DNA of 64,000 nt. It comes from Branchipolynoe longqiensis. Taxonomy: Eukaryota; Annelida; Polychaeta; Phyllodocida; Polynoidae. Of this stretch, positions 63,655 to 64,000 are shown piece after piece. Location of the stretch: positions 4,402,001 to 4,466,000 of the forward strand of contig CM059203.1 of NCBI GenBank assembly GCA_030323885.1, in the 5' to 3' direction. The notes beneath the pieces were generated by a model, which did not search any database, was not told the DNA's origin, and saw only the letters and a list, made by a program, of their open reading frames with translations. How positions within the stretch are numbered: position 1 is the stretch's first letter; each line of letters begins with the position of its first letter. A program made the translations under genes and the position numbers.

Positions 63655-63709
63655 AGGCTACATGCTCTTTCGTTGTTAACTCTCTCAACGCCTCTGTGAG
63701 CATACTGCA
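63655..63709 (-). repeat. Long-range inverted repeat, right arm
   Basis: Complement of 61,232-61,293, 2.4 kb away. Confidence 0.75.
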
Positions 63710-63743
63710 CAACTTATGAGGCCCTCGTCCACTCTGCTAATAC

Positions 63744-63803
63744 CGTCCTGATATGACCTTAGATGTTGCTAGGACGTAAAACAACAACAAACAAACAAAC
63801 TCT
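63744..63803 (+). mobile_element. SINE-A 3' fragment
   Basis: CCGTCCTGATATGACCTTAG to the CAACAACAAACAAACAAAC tail. It precedes a LINE-epsilon scrap in the same orientation. Confidence 0.75.
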
Positions 63804-64000
63804 GCTAAGACTTGGAACGCCCAATCAGTAAAAGAAAGGCAGATCCCTGATCTAAAGACATACAAAATATATATATTTAAAAAGGGGAGGTGCTGATGAC
63901 ACCCTATAGGGCCAGGACCCCAGATGGGCATGTGATAGCTCACGGCCCACAAAAGGGTCTGCCCCCAATGGAGAAAGCTGGACCACCCTCAGTAGATAAC
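63804..64000 (+). pseudogene. LINE-epsilon-related 3' end, runs off the window
   Basis: The open frame reads TWNAQSVKERQIPDLKTYK, matching the end of the LINE-epsilon ORF, then stops. The 3' UTR shows CTCACGGCCCAC and CCCCCAATGG as in copies 1-3. Confidence 0.7.

Overview
This 64 kb window is eukaryotic and looks like a gene-free, repeat-packed part of an invertebrate genome, most likely a marine lophotrochozoan such as a mollusc. The organism call is an inference from the mix of tRNA-derived SINEs, several LINE clades, MITEs and a tyrosine-recombinase (YR) element; no host gene marks the species. I found no host protein-coding gene, no rRNA, no free-standing tRNA gene and no CRISPR. Two runs of exactly 500 N (10,090-10,589 and 25,631-26,130) are scaffold gaps.

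Layout. 0-5 kb: a palindromic MITE with CRE-like sites, SINEs, a solo LTR, a TTAA-flanked MITE and a 528-bp tandem duplication containing a SINE. 4.8-8.3 kb: a LINE reverse transcriptase (RT) gene cut in two by a 2.2-kb GC-rich element that carries a Gag-like ORF on the minus strand. 8.3-12.2 kb: LINE 3' ends, nested pogo-like MITEs, a gap and a 46-bp satellite. 12.25-15.46 kb: two more GC-rich elements in tandem, one full of a CCTAGG-containing minisatellite. 15.5-20 kb: SINEs, MITEs and a minisatellite. 20.1-25.6 and 26.1-31.7 kb: a near-identical 6-kb duplication with a gap at its junction, each copy holding RT genes on both strands. 31-36 kb: simple-sequence arrays (TACTGCTG-type, GGGGA, CCA). 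36-50 kb: nested SINEs, MITEs and LINE ends plus 35-bp, 20-bp and 14-bp satellites. 50.1-51.0 kb: a decayed tyrosine recombinase split by a Mutator-like MITE with a 9-bp target duplication. 51-64 kb: a second solo LTR, SINEs, several MITEs and a 10-bp satellite.

How parts relate. SINEs supply much of the dispersed sequence. At least three tRNA-like heads share one core, and that core is joined to at least two different 3' tails, as expected if the SINE switched partner LINEs. LINE fragments from about seven lineages are present; only one RT reading frame (27,079-28,577) looks open with an intact catalytic motif, and it is 5'-truncated.

The most unusual item is the GC-rich family (5,674-7,918, 12,275-14,914, 14,939-15,458). 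It has short inverted TGATGCG/CGCATCA ends, a TATA box, a Gag-like protein with a Cys/His cluster, a poly(A) signal inside a small hairpin, and no visible target duplication. These fit a non-autonomous YR-mobilised retroelement. The YR remnant at 50 kb shows that this enzyme class has existed in the genome, but nothing links the two directly.
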